A stretch of 44,512 nt of DNA, taken from Prochlorococcus sp. AG-363-N20. Lineage in GTDB: Bacteria; Cyanobacteriota; Cyanobacteriia; PCC-6307; Cyanobiaceae. A program made the position numbers and the translations under genes. Numbering within the stretch: position 1 is the stretch's first letter; each line of letters opens with the position of its first letter. Under the pieces are notes generated by a model. That model ran no database searches and was not told the DNA's origin. It worked only from the letters and a program-made list of their open reading frames with translations. Location: the NCBI GenBank assembly GCA_003280105.1, contig QCFX01000014.1:1-44512 (forward strand), written 5' to 3'. Shown piece after piece: positions 11,101 through 22,592 of this stretch.

Positions 11101-11925
11101 ATGGAAGGCCGCACTCCAAATTCTTTGGCAAACGCCATCGAAGACTTAGTTCATGTTGTCTCACAACTTAGAGATCCTATTAAAGGATGTCCTTGGGATT
11201 TAGAACAAAACCATTTTTCTTTAATTCCATACCTTCTAGAAGAAGCCTATGAAGTTGCTGATGCTATTCGGGAAGGTACAGATAAAGAGTTGGAAGAAGA
11301 GCTAGGAGACTTACTTCTCCAAATTGTATTACATGCACAAATTGCCAAAGAAAAGAATAAATTTTCGTTAGAAGAAATAGCCAAAAACATAACCAAAAAA
11401 CTAATCCGTAGGCACCCTCATGTATTTGGAGATATCGAAGCAGCCACTCCTGATGAGGTTAATAAGAACTGGGAATTGATCAAGTATTCCGAAAAATCTA
11501 CGATGTCATCTAGCAGTCCTATTAGTGATCTGTTAAGAAAAAAAGTCCGGTCCCTACCTGCTATTCAAGGGGCAATGGAAATTTCCAAAAAAACTGCCAA
11601 AGCTGGTTTCGAGTGGGATTCAATCGAAGGAGTTTGGCAGAAAGTAAATGAAGAGTTAAATGAGTTAAGAGAAGCATTGAATAAAAAAAATCATACAAAT
11701 GCTGAAGAAGAGTTAGGTGATTTATTCTTTTCACTAATTAATATTGCTCGATGGTGCGACTTAAATCCAGAGGAAGGATTAAAAGGCACTAATAAGCGTT
11801 TTCTCGAGCGATTTACTTATGTGGAATCTTCTGTCAAAGGCAATATATCTGATCAAACAATAGATGAACTCCAAGAATTATGGAAAGCAGCAAAAGAAAT
11901 GCTACCAATCAATAATTCTAATTAA
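11101..11925 (+). CDS. mazG: Nucleoside triphosphate pyrophosphohydrolase MazG
   Basis: Hydrolyses NTPs or dNTPs to the monophosphate and PPi; a house-cleaning enzyme. At 274 residues it has two MazG domains. The first has CPWDLEQNHFSL and EEAYEVADAI with the ELEEELGDLLLQ helix (EExxE-type metal sites); the second has AGFEWDSIEGVW and EELGDLFFSLINIARW near the C-terminus. Together they fit the dimeric two-domain MazG. The ATG at 11101 starts the conserved region soon after. It lies on the same strand as the DUF2227 gene and speE, with 83 bases before speE. Confidence 0.94.
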   Translation: MEGRTPNSLANAIEDLVHVVSQLRDPIKGCPWDLEQNHFSLIPYLLEEAYEVADAIREGTDKELEEELGDLLLQIVLHAQIAKEKNKFSLEEIAKNITKKLIRRHPHVFGDIEAATPDEVNKNWELIKYSEKSTMSSSSPISDLLRKKVRSLPAIQGAMEISKKTAKAGFEWDSIEGVWQKVNEELNELREALNKKNHTNAEEELGDLFFSLINIARWCDLNPEEGLKGTNKRFLERFTYVESSVKGNISDQTIDELQELWKAAKEMLPINNSN

Positions 11926-12008
11926 CAATCAAGTCACAAACAGTAAATTCAAATAGTTATTATTAGGTTAAAGTCCCTTTTCTTCATCAATTACTAACAA
12001 GTTTATAA

Positions 12009-12872
12009 ATGGACAGCTCAAACCCTAATCAGAAAAGATGGATTGATGAACATCACAATGGAACTAGATATGGATTAGAAGGACAAATCATCGTTACAGA
12101 AAAAAGCGCATATCAGGAAATTACAATATTTGAAAGCAAGAAGCATGGGCGAGGACTGTTACTGGATGGGTGTTGGATGGCAACGGAAAATCATGAAAAG
12201 TACTATCACGAATGCCTTGTCCATCCAGCACTATGTAGTTCTCAAAGTCTCAAAAAAGTCTTAATAATTGGAGGAGGGGACGGAGGAAGTGCAAGAGAAT
12301 GCTTACTTCATCAAGAAATAGAACATCTTGATCTGGTAGAAATTGATCAAAGAGTTATTGAATTAAGTCAAAAATATTTAACTGGTATAGGTGGAAAAGC
12401 ATGGAGAGATCGAAGGTTGCATATCAACATCAAAGATGGGACAAGGTGGGTCGCTGAAGCAGATAATAGTTTCTATGACGTTATAATTGTAGATGGGTCA
12501 GATCCTAAAGGTCCTGCAGAAGGGTTATTCGATAAAAAGTTTTTTCAAAATTGTCATCGCATTCTTTCTCCTGGAGGTGTTTTTGCAACTCAAAGTGAAT
12601 CTCCTGAAGCTTTTCAAAGAATTCATATAGAAACTGTAAAAATTCTTCGTGATGTCTTTGAATATGCTGACCCTCTCTATGGTTGGGTTCCAATTTATCC
12701 GAGTGGAATATGGAGTTGGACTTTTGCTGCTAAAGATAATGCTCGTTATCTACAACCAATCACAACAAGAGGTAAAAAAATTGAAGAAGATTGTGAAATT
12801 TGGAGTTTAAGTTGGCAAAAGGCTGCATTCAATGCCATTCCTGCATTTGTTGAGAGAGAATTAAACAAATGA
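12009..12872 (+). CDS. speE: Spermidine synthase (polyamine aminopropyltransferase)
   Basis: Transfers an aminopropyl group from decarboxylated S-adenosylmethionine to putrescine. The 287-residue protein has the family's N-terminal beta part ([19 protein letters not shown], residues 51-68) and the Rossmann domain with [12 protein letters not shown] (GGGDGG at 88-93), VEIDQRV (about 110-116) and DGSDPKGPA (162-170), where DGSDP carries the catalytic aspartate. The last four bases (ATGA) overlap the start of speB, a typical coupled operon junction. Confidence 0.94.
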   Translation: MDSSNPNQKRWIDEHHNGTRYGLEGQIIVTEKSAYQEITIFESKKHGRGLLLDGCWMATENHEKYYHECLVHPALCSSQSLKKVLIIGGGDGGSARECLLHQEIEHLDLVEIDQRVIELSQKYLTGIGGKAWRDRRLHINIKDGTRWVAEADNSFYDVIIVDGSDPKGPAEGLFDKKFFQNCHRILSPGGVFATQSESPEAFQRIHIETVKILRDVFEYADPLYGWVPIYPSGIWSWTFAAKDNARYLQPITTRGKKIEEDCEIWSLSWQKAAFNAIPAFVERELNK

Positions 12873-13783
12873 AAAATAGAAAAACATCAAGTATTCCTTC
12901 TTTCTCAAAAGAAGGGTCAATATTTTTAGGAGCTAATCGCTCAATAGAAGGGTGCGAAATAGCTATTTTTGGGGTTCCATTTGATGGAACCACTTCATTC
13001 CGGCCAGGAGCTCGGTTCGGCCCCGCATCAATCAGAGAAGTCAGCTTGGGGCTTGAAACTTTTTGTCCTGAATTAAATCTTGATCTTGAAGATCTTAGTT
13101 TTGTAGACCTTGGGTCCCTAGACATTCCATTTGGAGCACCTGAGCCAGTTATTCAAGCCGTCAAAGAAACCACAAAACACTTACTTTCAAAAAAACTAAA
13201 AACCTTAATTCTTGGAGGTGAACACTCAATTAGCTCTGGCGCTGTTGATGCAATCGTTGCTGATCATCCCGAATTGATCTTGGTTCAATTAGATGCACAT
13301 GCTGACCTTCGACAAGAATGGTTGGGTTCTTGCCATAGCCATGCTTGTGCAATGAGACGTTGCTTAGATGTTTTACCAAGTAAAAAAATTTTTCAAGTGG
13401 CAATTAGAAGTGGAACAAGACAAGAATTTGAAGAGCTCATCAAAAAAAACCAACTAATCCCTCATAAACATGGAGAACCAGCATATTTTTTAGAAAAAGC
13501 TTTAAAGCCTTACCAAGGGAAGCCTATTTATCTAAGTATTGATCTTGACTGGTTTGATCCGAGCGTAATGCCTGGGACAGGAACTCCTGAACCAGGAGGT
13601 TTTATATGGCAAGATTTTGCAGCTGTTCTGGATGTCCTAAAAACGCATAAGGTTGTGGCTGCGGACATAGTTGAATTATCTCCTCAACTGGATCCATCGA
13701 ATGTAAGCAGCATATTGGCGGCAAAAGTAACCAGAAGTGTATTGATGCTCCTCGGCCTCTCAAATATCAAAAAAAACTATTAA
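12869..13783 (+). CDS. speB: Agmatinase-type ureohydrolase
   Basis: Manganese-dependent ureohydrolase that most likely cleaves agmatine to putrescine and urea; with spermidine synthase it completes the polyamine route. In 304 residues the metal ligands are all seen: GGEHS (H119), DAHAD (D142, H144, D146) and SIDLDWFD (D225, D227). [10 protein letters not shown] (about 235-244) is the substrate loop. Arginase and related ureohydrolases share these motifs, so substrate assignment relies mainly on the overlap with speE (ATGA at 12869-12872). Confidence 0.9.
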   Translation: MKNRKTSSIPSFSKEGSIFLGANRSIEGCEIAIFGVPFDGTTSFRPGARFGPASIREVSLGLETFCPELNLDLEDLSFVDLGSLDIPFGAPEPVIQAVKETTKHLLSKKLKTLILGGEHSISSGAVDAIVADHPELILVQLDAHADLRQEWLGSCHSHACAMRRCLDVLPSKKIFQVAIRSGTRQEFEELIKKNQLIPHKHGEPAYFLEKALKPYQGKPIYLSIDLDWFDPSVMPGTGTPEPGGFIWQDFAAVLDVLKTHKVVAADIVELSPQLDPSNVSSILAAKVTRSVLMLLGLSNIKKNY

Positions 13784-13792
13784 AACTGTTGT

Positions 13793-14029
13793 TCAAGAGT
13801 CAATAGGCGCAAGTGAGCGGCCAAACTCAAGTTGTCTATCGATGCCAAATTGAATATTCTTATCATCCAATTTTGGAAGAGATGGAGGTCGTTGAGTCCA
13901 ATGGTGGCAAAAAGCAAATTGCAATACTTCTGCATGCACCTTTATTTTCCTAAGACTGCACCATCCTCCTGATGCTGCTTGACAAGCAACACAATGCTGA
14001 CATGATCTACAACTGGGTTTCGCGGACAT
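13793..14029 (-). CDS. Small Cys-rich protein, unknown function
   Basis: 78 residues. The N-terminus has SCRSCQHCVAC, placing cysteines at 7, 10, 13 and 16, with two more at 24 and 41. The CxxCxxCxxC run could bind an Fe-S cluster or zinc; no ferredoxin fold is otherwise visible. The rest is basic with a His pair (CHHW). It lies alone between speB (ends 13783, convergent) and gcvT (divergent, 14165), with the 135-base spacer upstream holding no other gene. I do not recognise a named family. Confidence 0.7.
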   Translation of the reverse strand: MSAKPSCRSCQHCVACQAASGGWCSLRKIKVHAEVLQFAFCHHWTQRPPSLPKLDDKNIQFGIDRQLEFGRSLAPIDS

Positions 14030-14164
14030 TCCTAATCCCCGAAGTAACCCAGGTTAGTTAGAGATTTTGAAAGTGGCTATTTAAGATGAAAATCTACTAT
14101 TTTCCTTCTTTTTTTAAACACTCTTTATCTAAAAATCCGTTCCAATAACTGGATTTATCCAAAT
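14030..14164. other. Spacer between the Cys-rich gene and gcvT
   Basis: This 135-base divergent spacer contains two pyrimidine-rich runs (TTTTCCTTCTTTTTTTA-like) and no gene. I looked for a glycine riboswitch ahead of gcvT and did not see its conserved core. Promoters for both flanking genes must lie here but cannot be assigned. Confidence 0.4.
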
Positions 14165-15286
14165 ATGACATTCAAACATACTCCTCTCTACAAACTATGC
14201 CTAGATGAAGGCTGTCGGATGACCCCTTTCTCAGGCTGGGAAATGCCAATTCAATTTTCTGGTCTTGTGCAGGAGCATGAAGCAGTTCGATCAAAAGCAG
14301 GTTTATTCGACATCTCTCATATGGGCTTGTTCTGCATAGAGGGAGACAATTGCAAAGACACTTTGCAAAAACTTGTGCCAACAGATTTACATCGAATTGG
14401 ACCTGGAGAGGCTTGCTATACATTGCTTCTTAATGAAAAGGGAGGCGTGTTAGACGACTTAATAATTTATGACTTCGGTAGTAATGAAGAAAATCAAGAA
14501 GTTCTTGTTTTAGTAATTAATGCAGCTTGTACTTCTAATGATATTGAATGGATTAAGAAAAATATGGCGTCAAATAATATCCAAATTTATGACAAAAAAA
14601 ATGAAGGCGTTTTACTGGCATTACAGGGACCAGAATCTAGTCATATTCTCGAAAAATATTTTGGAAAGGAAATACATTTAATTCCACGGTTCGGTCATAA
14701 AGAACTAAAATTTAGCCAAGTAAACTATAAACAAATGCCACCTGTTTTGGTTGCAAGAACTGGATACACTGGTGAAGATGGTTTCGAAATACTTCTCGAT
14801 AGCAAAACAGGGCCAATCTTTTGGAAATCATTAATCAATGAAGGAGTTACTCCTTGTGGTTTAGGTGCAAGGGATACATTGAGATTAGAAGCAGCAATGC
14901 ATCTTTATGGGAATGACTTGGACAGCACCACAACTCCTTTCGAGGCTGGTCTTGGTTGGCTAGTAAATCTAGAAATGCCAACTCAATTTATCGGTAGAAG
15001 TGTTCTTGAAAAACAAGCATCACAAGGAGTTAAACGGCGCTTAGTAGGACTGAAACTGCAAGGTCGTGCAATTGCTCGTCACGGTTACCAAATATTTCAT
15101 GAAGCCGAAGCAATTGGAGAAATTACTAGTGGGACTTGGTCGCCAACCTTAAAAGAAGCCATAGCGCTTGCTTACTTGCCAACCGAGCTTGCCAAAATTG
15201 GTCAGACGGTCTTTGTAGAGGTCAGAGGAAAAAAGCAAGCTGCAAAAGTTGTAAAAAGGCCCTTTTATAAAAGAGCAAAAAACTAA
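14165..15286 (+). CDS. gcvT: Glycine cleavage system T protein (aminomethyltransferase)
   Basis: Transfers the methylene group from aminomethyl-lipoyl H protein to tetrahydrofolate; in photosynthetic cells this serves glycine breakdown and photorespiration. The 373-residue length fits. Seen are MTPFSGWEMPIQF, AVRSKAGLFDISHMG (the conserved N-terminal folate-binding core), LALQGPES, ARTGYTGEDGFEI and GLGARDTLRLEA; the C-terminal domain has SGTWSPTLKEAIALAYL. The ATG at 14165 precedes the conserved start (KHTPLYKLC). aspS follows on the same strand. Confidence 0.97.
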   Translation: MTFKHTPLYKLCLDEGCRMTPFSGWEMPIQFSGLVQEHEAVRSKAGLFDISHMGLFCIEGDNCKDTLQKLVPTDLHRIGPGEACYTLLLNEKGGVLDDLIIYDFGSNEENQEVLVLVINAACTSNDIEWIKKNMASNNIQIYDKKNEGVLLALQGPESSHILEKYFGKEIHLIPRFGHKELKFSQVNYKQMPPVLVARTGYTGEDGFEILLDSKTGPIFWKSLINEGVTPCGLGARDTLRLEAAMHLYGNDLDSTTTPFEAGLGWLVNLEMPTQFIGRSVLEKQASQGVKRRLVGLKLQGRAIARHGYQIFHEAEAIGEITSGTWSPTLKEAIALAYLPTELAKIGQTVFVEVRGKKQAAKVVKRPFYKRAKN

Positions 15287-15358
15287 CTTAATTTCTTGAA
15301 AAAGCATCAAAAGGCCTCCCTTATGGGAAACTCGATTTGTATTGAGAATTCTTTTTCT

Positions 15359-17179
15359 ATGCGCAGCAATAGCTGTGGTGAACTATGTGCTCAAGATATT
15401 GAGTCAGACGTTCAGCTTTGTGGCTGGGTAGATCGCTGTCGGGATCATGGTGGTGTGATTTTTATTGATCTTCGAGATCGCAGTGGAACTATTCAAATCA
15501 CAGTAGATCCTGATCAAGGTAAGGCTTTATTTTCACAAGCAGAAAGCCTTAGGAACGAAAGTGTGCTTCAAATTGTAGGCAAGGTGAGAGCAAGGCCAAG
15601 TGAAGCAATAAATACAAAGCTCAAAACAGGAGAAGTCGAAGTCTTAGCTAGTGGCCTCAAAATTCTCAATCCAATAAAAGGAAATTTACCTTTTGCAGTA
15701 TCCATTCATGATGAAGAATCAGTTAAAGAAGAGCTGCGACTGCGTTATCGCTACTTAGATTTAAGACGAGAAAGAATGGCTCGCAACCTGACTTTGCGCA
15801 GTAAAGCAATTAAAACCGCCCGCGATTTTTTAGAAGAGGAGGGGTTCATTGAAGTCGAAACTCCTATACTCACACGATCGACCCCAGAAGGGGCTAGAGA
15901 TTATTTAGTTCCTTCAAGAGTTTGCGAAGGAGAATGGTTTGCTCTTCCTCAATCACCGCAACTATTCAAGCAATTATTAATGGTTGGTGGAATAGAACGT
16001 TATTACCAAATTGCTCGATGCTTCCGTGATGAAGATCTGCGCTCTGATAGACAGCCTGAATTCACACAATTAGATATGGAAATGAGTTTTATGAACCAAG
16101 ACGAGATTCTTAATCTAAATGAAAAGCTAATTGCCAAAATCTGGGAAGCAGTCAAAGGTGTCAAACTCAGCTTGCCATTTCCAAAAATGACTTGGCATGA
16201 AGCCATGAGTAAGTATGGAACTGATAGGCCAGACACTCGCTACGAAATGTGTCTGAAAGAAGTAAGTGAAATAGTAAAAAATATGGGGTTTAAAGTTTTC
16301 TCAAATGCAGTAAAAGCTGGTGGATCCGTAAAATGCATAACTGTTAAAGGAGGCAATGACTCAATAAGTAATGTGCGAATTAAGCCAGGTGGGGATATCT
16401 TCACAGAAGCACAAAAGGCAGGAGCCAAAGGACTTGCTTTTATAAGAGTTCGTGAGAATGAAGAAATAGACACCATAGGTGCAATTAAAGACAATCTAAG
16501 TCCCGAAAATAAACATCAATTACTTCGTCTAGTAAATGCTCAACCTGGCGATTTAATACTTTTTGGTGCAGGTGAAACTCAAATTGTGAATAAAACTCTG
16601 GATAGAATCAGGCAATTTTTAGCTACTGAGCTGAATTTAATTCCAAAAGGAAATCAAAATAGCTGTTGGAATTTTTTGTGGGTGATTGATTTCCCTATGT
16701 TTGAATTTAATAAGACAGAAAATCGCCTTGAGGCACTTCATCATCCATTCTGTGCCCCTAATCAAAAAGATTTAGGCACACTAAATGAATGGAAGAGAAC
16801 CTTACCAAATTCACGAGCTCAAGCTTTTGACCTTATTTTGAATGGATTAGAAATTGGAGGAGGATCACTTCGTATACACAATGGTGACTTACAAAAACAA
16901 GTCCTAGAAACAATTGGAATCCCGTTACATCAAGCAAAAGAACAATTTGGTTTTTTAATAGAAGCACTAGAAATGGGTGCCCCTCCTCATGGGGGGTTGG
17001 CGTTTGGATTGGACCGAATAGTGATGTTGCTTACCGGTGAAGAATCAATACGCGATACCATCGCATTTCCAAAGACTCAACAAGCACGCTGCTTAATGAC
17101 TGATGCGCCTGCTGAAGTTGCTCAAGATCAATTAAATGAATTACATATAACTAGTACTGCAAAAAAACAAACAGATTAA
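15359..17179 (+). CDS. aspS: Aspartyl-tRNA synthetase
   Basis: Class II synthetase. From ATG 15359 the protein is 606 residues and begins [20 protein letters not shown], matching the usual AspRS start. An earlier in-frame TTG (15296) adds 21 residues unlike the family. It has the N-terminal OB fold ([20 protein letters not shown]), motif 2 ([20 protein letters not shown]), the bacterial insertion domain, and motif 3 ([13 protein letters not shown]). Cyanobacterial AspRS enzymes without a full asparagine tRNA route may be non-discriminating; that cannot be judged here. It is closely downstream of gcvT. Confidence 0.96.
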   Translation: MRSNSCGELCAQDIESDVQLCGWVDRCRDHGGVIFIDLRDRSGTIQITVDPDQGKALFSQAESLRNESVLQIVGKVRARPSEAINTKLKTGEVEVLASGLKILNPIKGNLPFAVSIHDEESVKEELRLRYRYLDLRRERMARNLTLRSKAIKTARDFLEEEGFIEVETPILTRSTPEGARDYLVPSRVCEGEWFALPQSPQLFKQLLMVGGIERYYQIARCFRDEDLRSDRQPEFTQLDMEMSFMNQDEILNLNEKLIAKIWEAVKGVKLSLPFPKMTWHEAMSKYGTDRPDTRYEMCLKEVSEIVKNMGFKVFSNAVKAGGSVKCITVKGGNDSISNVRIKPGGDIFTEAQKAGAKGLAFIRVRENEEIDTIGAIKDNLSPENKHQLLRLVNAQPGDLILFGAGETQIVNKTLDRIRQFLATELNLIPKGNQNSCWNFLWVIDFPMFEFNKTENRLEALHHPFCAPNQKDLGTLNEWKRTLPNSRAQAFDLILNGLEIGGGSLRIHNGDLQKQVLETIGIPLHQAKEQFGFLIEALEMGAPPHGGLAFGLDRIVMLLTGEESIRDTIAFPKTQQARCLMTDAPAEVAQDQLNELHITSTAKKQTD

Positions 17180-17194
17180 AAGGTTCCGACCTTT
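17179..17194 (+). terminator. Small hairpin after aspS
   Basis: AAAGGT and ACCTTT pair around a TCCG loop, starting in the aspS stop codon. There is no T-tract behind it, so it is at best a weak terminator. Confidence 0.35.
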
Positions 17195-17201
17195 CAATCA
17201 A

Positions 17202-17354
17202 ATGGCACTTTTCAATACAGCTAGTGCAAAAATGAATAAAAAAATATCTGCTCTTGAAGAAAAGTCAAGGCAAACTGAGTTGAGACGTGAAATGCTTCAG
17301 CCATCAACAAATTTGAGATTTTTCTTGGTCTCATCGATGAACGAGCTACCGTAG
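17202..17354 (+). CDS. Possible small charged protein (50 residues)
   Basis: An ATG at 17202 opens 50 codons (starts MALFNTASAKMNKKISALEE, ends SSMNELP) and closes at TAG 17352-17354. The middle part is a charged, coiled-coil-like helix (KISALEEKSRQTELRREML). It fills most of the 192-base spacer between aspS and pyrG and lies 17 bases before the pyrG start. No ribosome binding site or family is evident; the codon use resembles the surroundings, and it may be spurious. Confidence 0.4.
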   Translation: MALFNTASAKMNKKISALEEKSRQTELRREMLQPSTNLRFFLVSSMNELP

Positions 17355-17371
17355 GGAGTCTCTAGAAATAA

Positions 17372-19039
<1,668 letters not shown>

Positions 19040-19042
19040 TTA

Positions 19043-19678
19043 ATGAAATCAATGCTTCCTGTAGTGGAGCTTTTTCATTCCTTACAAGGAGAAGGAGCAC
19101 ATGCTGGTCGAAGTGCTTTCTTCATAAGGCTCGCAAGTTGCCAAGTCGGATGTCCATGGTGCGACACCAAAAACTCATGGTCAAAAGACAATCATCCAGA
19201 AAAAAATATAATGTATCTATCAGAAGAAGCTGCCAAAGCAAGAGCAGCAGGAGCTGCGTTTGTCGTGATTACTGGGGGAGAGCCATTGCATCACAACTTA
19301 GATCCACTTTGCACAACAATTCGACAAGTCACAACAAGTAAAGAAAAAGAAACCATGCCAATTCATATCGAAACAAGTGGGGTTGATCTAATAACTGGCA
19401 ATCCGAATTGGATTACTCTCTCCCCTAAACGACATTCACCTCCACGACAAGAAGCTCTACAAAGATGTCATGAATTAAAAGTAGTCATTCATGGGAAAGA
19501 TGATCTAATTTTTGCAGAAGCAATGAAGCTAAGGATGAAGAGAAAAAACAAGCCCTTACTATTTCTTCAACCAGGTTGGAATTGCCATGAAGGACAAAAG
19601 TTAGCTTTCGAGTTTGTTAAAAGTCATCCAATCTGGAGATTAAGCATGCAAACACACAAATGGCTCGGAGTGAGCTAG
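19043..19678 (+). CDS. queE: 7-carboxy-7-deazaguanine synthase (radical SAM)
   Basis: Radical SAM enzyme that makes CDG in the queuosine (7-deazaguanine) pathway. The 211-residue protein carries [20 protein letters not shown] at the N-terminus, then the cluster motif CQVGCPWC (C33, C37, C40), then [11 protein letters not shown]. The rest, [11 protein letters not shown] and LLFLQPGWN, fits the short QueE family. It lies 3 bases after pyrG and is followed, with a small overlap or gap depending on start choice, by queC. Confidence 0.93.
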   Translation: MKSMLPVVELFHSLQGEGAHAGRSAFFIRLASCQVGCPWCDTKNSWSKDNHPEKNIMYLSEEAAKARAAGAAFVVITGGEPLHHNLDPLCTTIRQVTTSKEKETMPIHIETSGVDLITGNPNWITLSPKRHSPPRQEALQRCHELKVVIHGKDDLIFAEAMKLRMKRKNKPLLFLQPGWNCHEGQKLAFEFVKSHPIWRLSMQTHKWLGVS

Positions 19679-19692
19679 CGCACGCAACATCC

Positions 19693-20361
19693 ATGAATGA
19701 CAGGACAACTATTGCACTGCTCTCTGGAGGGCTGGATTCTGCGACAGTAGCTGGAATGGCTAAAGAAGCAGGTAACAATGTGATTGGCCTCTCATTTGAT
19801 TATGGACAACGACATAAGCGTGAATTAAAAGCAGCTTGTGACATCGCTAATTTCTTAGAGCTAAATGAACATCAAATAATCAATGTCAACTTGGCAGCAT
19901 GGGGGGGGTCCTCCCTCACAGATATAAATCAAGAGATACCAACTAACAGTAGTAAAAACGTGGGTATCCCGAATACTTATGTGCCGGGAAGAAACACGGT
20001 ATTTATTTCTATCGGACTTAGTTTTGCAGAAGCAAGGGGAGCAGAGAAACTGGCTTTAGGCGTGAATGCAATGGACTACTCGGGTTATCCCGATTGTCGA
20101 GCTGATTACCTAATGGCTTTTCAAAGACTCGCCAATCTTTCAAGCAAAAGAGGTCGTGAAGGGAAAGGAATTCACCTATGGGCTCCTCTAGTTCATTGGA
20201 AGAAAGTAAAGATTGTAAAAGAAGCTATACGTCTAGGTATCCCAATCCAGAAAACATGGAGCTGCTACCAAGGGAATGAACAACCATGTGGAGTCTGTGA
20301 GAGCTGTCGCATTAGAAATGAAGCCTTAATCAAGGCAGGGCATCCTGATCTATGCAATTGA
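19693..20361 (+). CDS. queC: 7-cyano-7-deazaguanine synthase
   Basis: Makes preQ0 from CDG using ATP and ammonia, following QueE in the same pathway. From ATG 19693 it has 222 residues. The ATP pyrophosphatase motif [17 protein letters not shown] is near the N-terminus, followed by [13 protein letters not shown], and the zinc-binding cysteines appear at the C-terminus in [15 protein letters not shown]. An in-frame ATG at 19660 would overlap queE by 19 bases; I prefer 19693 because the family begins just before the SGG motif. Both genes are probably co-expressed. Confidence 0.93.
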   Translation: MNDRTTIALLSGGLDSATVAGMAKEAGNNVIGLSFDYGQRHKRELKAACDIANFLELNEHQIINVNLAAWGGSSLTDINQEIPTNSSKNVGIPNTYVPGRNTVFISIGLSFAEARGAEKLALGVNAMDYSGYPDCRADYLMAFQRLANLSSKRGREGKGIHLWAPLVHWKKVKIVKEAIRLGIPIQKTWSCYQGNEQPCGVCESCRIRNEALIKAGHPDLCN

Positions 20362-20368
20362 TATACAC

Positions 20369-21706
20369 GTGATAGATCTCAATCGACAACTTTTTGCATG
20401 GCAATCACCTGAGGTAATAGCCCAAGAGCTTATTAAAAACTGGGGAGAGGCAGGGCTTATTTGGCTTGATGGAGATGGCAGTGACTTAGGGCGGTGGGTA
20501 ACTTTGGCAGTTGATCCAATTGAACAAATTTGTTGTAGAGGTCTACCAAATGAGCAAGCAGCCACTAACCCATTCAATGCATTGCGAGATTTACAACCTG
20601 GTCATTGGACAGGTTGGCTTAGTTATGAAGCAGGCGCATGGATAGAGCAAACTAATTCTTGGAAGAAAGATGAGATGGCAACCCTATGGATAGCCGCACA
20701 TGACCCCATCTTTAAGTTTGATTTAAAGAAAAAACAACTTTGGCTAGAAGGTTGCAACGAAGATCGTTTTAGAGAATTTAAAAATTGGGTCGAAGCAATA
20801 GAAAAAGAGCAAAAAGAAAGTCACAAAAATCACATAATCTCATCAAACGTGATCAGTACAATACCTCTAGATTCCTGGCAATGGCTAACTCCAACCAAGG
20901 TCTACTCTAAGCATGTAGACCAAATAAAAGATTTGATTGCAAGGGGCGATATTTTTCAAGCAAATCTTACAGCCTGCTGCACAACCTCTATATCAAAAGA
21001 AATAAATGCAACTGAATTATTTTGTAGGTTAAAGAAATTTTGTCCGGCACCATTTTCTGGAATTGTAGTTGGAAGTGGATTAGCTTCTGGTGAAGCAATA
21101 ATCTCAGCCTCTCCTGAACGGTTTTTAAAAGTTCTTTCTACAGGAGAAGTAGAAAGTCGACCTATTAAAGGGACAAGGCCAAGACATTCAAATCCAACTC
21201 AAGATGCAGCATTTGCAGCTGAACTTATTTGTAGTCCAAAAGATAGAGCTGAGAATATAATGATCGTCGATCTACTACGAAATGATCTCGGTAGAGTCTG
21301 TAAACCAGGTTCTATCAAAGTTTCGCAACTGGTGGGACTCGAAAGTTATGCTCATGTTCATCATTTAACTTCAATTATCACAGGCCGTTTACAACCAGAA
21401 AGAACATGGGTTGATCTGTTAGAGGCATCATGGCCTGGAGGTTCTATTAGTGGAGCTCCTAAGCTAAGAGCCTGTCAACGTTTAAACCAATTAGAGCCAA
21501 CATCAAGAGGACCATATTGCGGCTCATTGATTCATCTAAATTGGGATGGTGTATTCGATAGCAATATTCTTATACGGTCTCTATTCCTTCATGGTTCAAC
21601 ACTAAGAGCAAATGCTGGTTGCGGTATCGTTGCAGATTCTGATTCTATTAAAGAAGCTGAGGAGTTGAATTGGAAGCTAATGCCACTCTTACAAGCATTG
21701 GAATAA
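20369..21706 (+). CDS. pabB: Aminodeoxychorismate synthase component I
   Basis: Makes 4-amino-4-deoxychorismate from chorismate for p-aminobenzoate and folate. The 445-residue protein has the chorismate-binding domain with ASPERFL, RPIKGTRPR (the Lys of PIKGT is the residue that distinguishes PabB from anthranilate synthase, which has PIAGT), DLLRNDLGRV, and the final GSISGAPK, GRGPYCGS-like and GCGIVADSD motifs. GTG at 20369 follows queC by 7 bases. Its downstream neighbour, the PabC-like gene, completes the two-step path. Confidence 0.92.
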   Translation: MIDLNRQLFAWQSPEVIAQELIKNWGEAGLIWLDGDGSDLGRWVTLAVDPIEQICCRGLPNEQAATNPFNALRDLQPGHWTGWLSYEAGAWIEQTNSWKKDEMATLWIAAHDPIFKFDLKKKQLWLEGCNEDRFREFKNWVEAIEKEQKESHKNHIISSNVISTIPLDSWQWLTPTKVYSKHVDQIKDLIARGDIFQANLTACCTTSISKEINATELFCRLKKFCPAPFSGIVVGSGLASGEAIISASPERFLKVLSTGEVESRPIKGTRPRHSNPTQDAAFAAELICSPKDRAENIMIVDLLRNDLGRVCKPGSIKVSQLVGLESYAHVHHLTSIITGRLQPERTWVDLLEASWPGGSISGAPKLRACQRLNQLEPTSRGPYCGSLIHLNWDGVFDSNILIRSLFLHGSTLRANAGCGIVADSDSIKEAEELNWKLMPLLQALE

Positions 21707-21712
21707 ATAAAA

Positions 21713-22576
21713 ATGAGTAATTCACTTGGTTGGATTAATGGAGAATGGGGCTCTCTAGACCAGTTAAAAGTGCCTCTTTGTGATCGGGGGTTAACGATTG
21801 GAGATGGAATCTTTGAAACCATTCTGATTTATCAAGGGGAAGTAAAGCTTATGAAGAGTCATCTCTGTAGGTGGAAGAAAAGTGCCTCCCTCTTAAAACT
21901 AAATGCTCCTCCTTCAGAAGAATCGCTAGAACCTCTTATTAGCAAAGGAATTCAACTTTGTCGTTTGAACAAAGGCAATGGTGTGCTTAGGCTTAATTGG
22001 ACTAGAGGAGACAACCAAGGCAGAGGAATCCACATAAGCAGCAATAAATCCGCGTTATGCAAACATCGTTTTTGGCTAGAAATTATCACTGCAGAGCCTA
22101 CTTTTAATTCAATATCAGCAACAATTAGTAGCCATGAGAAACGGAATGCCTCAAGTTTATTAAGCCAGTGCAAAACATTCAACTATGGTCAATCAATCCA
22201 AGCAAAAATTGAAGCAATAGATGGTGGTTTTGATGAGGCTCTTTTATTAAGTACTACTGGCGAACTAAGTTGTGGGAGTGCTTCAAATTTAATCATCAAA
22301 AGGAACAAGCAATGGATTACTCCTCGATTGAAAAGTGGTTGTTTACCAGGAGTTATGAGACAACAAGGGCTAAACTCCGGACTAATAAAAGAAGAGCGAG
22401 TCCGCCCTTGCCCTGAACCAGAAGACGAGTGGTTGTTGATCAATAGTCTGGGGTGTAAAGCTATTCACAGATTAGAAAATCAGTCCCTTAAAGTTAATTC
22501 CAACCCAAAAGATCTTTGGTTGGAATTATTAAATAGCAAAGAGATTTCTTCGTTAAATTCAAGCTCAATCTATTAA
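21713..22576 (+). CDS. pabC: Aminotransferase class IV protein, probable aminodeoxychorismate lyase
   Basis: A fold-type IV PLP protein, probably the lyase that releases p-aminobenzoate and pyruvate; the assignment rests mainly on its place just after pabB. Of 287 residues, DRGLTIGDGIFET at 24-36 is the family's N-terminal motif, and K154 in CKTFNYGQS is the expected PLP lysine. GELSCGSASN (about residues 183-192) has Cys187 where the family normally has Glu contacting the PLP ring nitrogen. This weakens but does not remove the assignment; a BCAT or D-amino acid transaminase is also possible. Confidence 0.8.
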   Translation: MSNSLGWINGEWGSLDQLKVPLCDRGLTIGDGIFETILIYQGEVKLMKSHLCRWKKSASLLKLNAPPSEESLEPLISKGIQLCRLNKGNGVLRLNWTRGDNQGRGIHISSNKSALCKHRFWLEIITAEPTFNSISATISSHEKRNASSLLSQCKTFNYGQSIQAKIEAIDGGFDEALLLSTTGELSCGSASNLIIKRNKQWITPRLKSGCLPGVMRQQGLNSGLIKEERVRPCPEPEDEWLLINSLGCKAIHRLENQSLKVNSNPKDLWLELLNSKEISSLNSSSIY

Positions 22577-22592
22577 GTGGCTTTAAACTCTT

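Noticed and set aside
12829-13125. Long frame on the minus strand across speE/speB
   Set aside because: It lies opposite a well-supported gene overlap, with low-complexity arginine/serine composition typical of an antisense shadow.
14030-14164. Possible glycine riboswitch ahead of gcvT
   Set aside because: The conserved core and tandem aptamer pattern are not present in this 135-base spacer.
15296-15358. TTG start extending AspRS by 21 residues
   Set aside because: AspRS proteins begin near MRSNSCGEL; the additional residues are unlike the family.
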